This document shows positions 39,887 through 40,158 of a DNA stretch of 40,158 bases, piece by piece. Source of the DNA: Blautia sp. OF03-15BH (GTDB lineage Bacteria > Bacillota > Clostridia > Lachnospirales > Lachnospiraceae). Position 1 is the first letter of the stretch. Each line of letters opens with the position of its first letter. The translations under genes and the position numbers were made by a program. Location of the stretch: contig NZ_QSCM01000015.1 in NCBI RefSeq assembly GCF_003463065.1, positions 33,308 to 73,465 of the forward strand. Reading direction: 5' to 3'. Under the pieces are notes generated by a model, which was not told the origin of the DNA, searched no databases, and saw only the letters and a list, made by a program, of their open reading frames with translations.

Positions 39887-40158
39887 ATGAACACATCAAA
39901 TGGCACAAATTACAAGCCAAAAGATTTTGCTGAATTAATAGGTGTTTCTGTGAAAACATTACAGCGTTGGGACAGGGAAGGAATTCTAGAGGCAAATCGG
40001 ACTCCAACTGACAGATGTTATTATACTTACGACCAATATCTTCAATAGTGATCGTAAACAATGAAGAACTCGTGCAGGATATTGTTTCAATACTCCAGGT
40101 GTTCTCTTGCAGGTTGTACGGACTTCGTAAGTATAAAAAACAAATAGAAAAGGATGTG
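39887..40158 (+). pseudogene. IS607-family serine recombinase (TnpA) with catalytic core deleted, cut by the window edge
   Basis: Codons from 39887 encode a 53-residue MerR-type DNA-binding domain (KDFAELIGVSVKTLQRWDREG, then RTPTDR and YYTYDQYL), the N-terminus of IS607-type TnpA, ending in TAG at 40046. From 40051, in another frame, the sequence resumes with IVNNEEL, VQDIVSIL and CRLYGLRKYKKQIEKDV, the C-terminal tail of the same protein. The roughly 120 residues between them, holding the catalytic Ser and resolvase core, are gone. It cannot recombine DNA itself. In IS607 elements a tnpB normally follows; that region is outside the window. Confidence 0.88.

Noticed and set aside
1..40158. 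CRISPR arrays, tRNA or rRNA genes, prophage or plasmid genes
   Set aside because: No regularly spaced direct repeats, no tRNA-like cloverleaf and no phage or replication genes were seen on reading the window.

Overview
The window looks like a chromosomal segment of a Gram-positive anaerobe of the class Clostridia, most likely Lachnospiraceae (Blautia/Ruminococcus-like). The reasons are a single-chain pyruvate:ferredoxin oxidoreductase, pyruvate phosphate dikinase, alpha2-type glycyl-tRNA synthetase, DUF6110/DUF2325/DUF4358 proteins, strong AGGAGG ribosome sites, sigma-A type promoters with many extended -10 boxes, and short Ala/Glu/Thr-rich lipoproteins. The genus cannot be fixed from the sequence alone. 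Most of the window is core chromosome. The only recognisable transposon is a wrecked IS607-type recombinase gene at the right edge.

Layout. (1) 1-1220: biotin transporter bioY and a Cys-rich DUF1284 protein behind a BirA-type operator. (2) 1.3-5.1 kb: nifJ (pyruvate oxidation). (3) 5.1-9.9 kb: a MATE exporter, then a DeoR-type regulator, rhamnulokinase and a PduO-like protein, which look like one transcription unit. (4) 9.9-14.6 kb: M16C metalloprotease, era and recO with overlapping ends. (5) 14.6-17.1 kb: a lipoprotein and glyS. (6) 17.1-19.96 kb: ppdK with a structured leader. (7) 20-21.7 kb: a doubtful small ORF, a second RsmH-type methyltransferase and a small lipoprotein. (8) 21.7-25.3 kb: a probable metal-handling cluster (HMA-like small protein, DUF2325, DUF6110, an atypical P1B ATPase), with paired GTTAG-N6-CTAAC operators flanking a structured leader. 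(9) 25.3-28.5 kb: pcp, a second MATE exporter and a lipoprotein. (10) 28.5-33.5 kb: an aldose-1-epimerase-like gene divergent from a three-gene operon of BspA-type LRR protein, HExxH/VWA protein and MoxR-type AAA ATPase. (11) 33.5-38.1 kb: SseB-like protein, PHP phosphoesterase, zinc-ribbon membrane protein, flavodoxin, TtcA-like enzyme and fructokinase. (12) 38.1-40.16 kb: DUF4358 lipoprotein and SGNH hydrolase, then the IS607 remnant.

How it fits together. NifJ and PPDK sit at the pyruvate/PEP node. RhaB, fructokinase and the LacX-like epimerase feed sugars into it. Rhamnose catabolism can yield 1,2-propanediol, which may explain a PduO-like protein beside rhaB, although that protein lacks a key Phe. 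The most system-like unknowns are the LRR-VWA/HExxH-MoxR operon and the metal cluster. At the DNA level the notable items are a palindromic interspersed repeat found in a short and a long, nested form (9964-10028 and 14753-14931), and two promoters placed inside the loop of long inverted repeats whose right arm holds the Shine-Dalgarno sequence (6498-6540 and 27529-27573).
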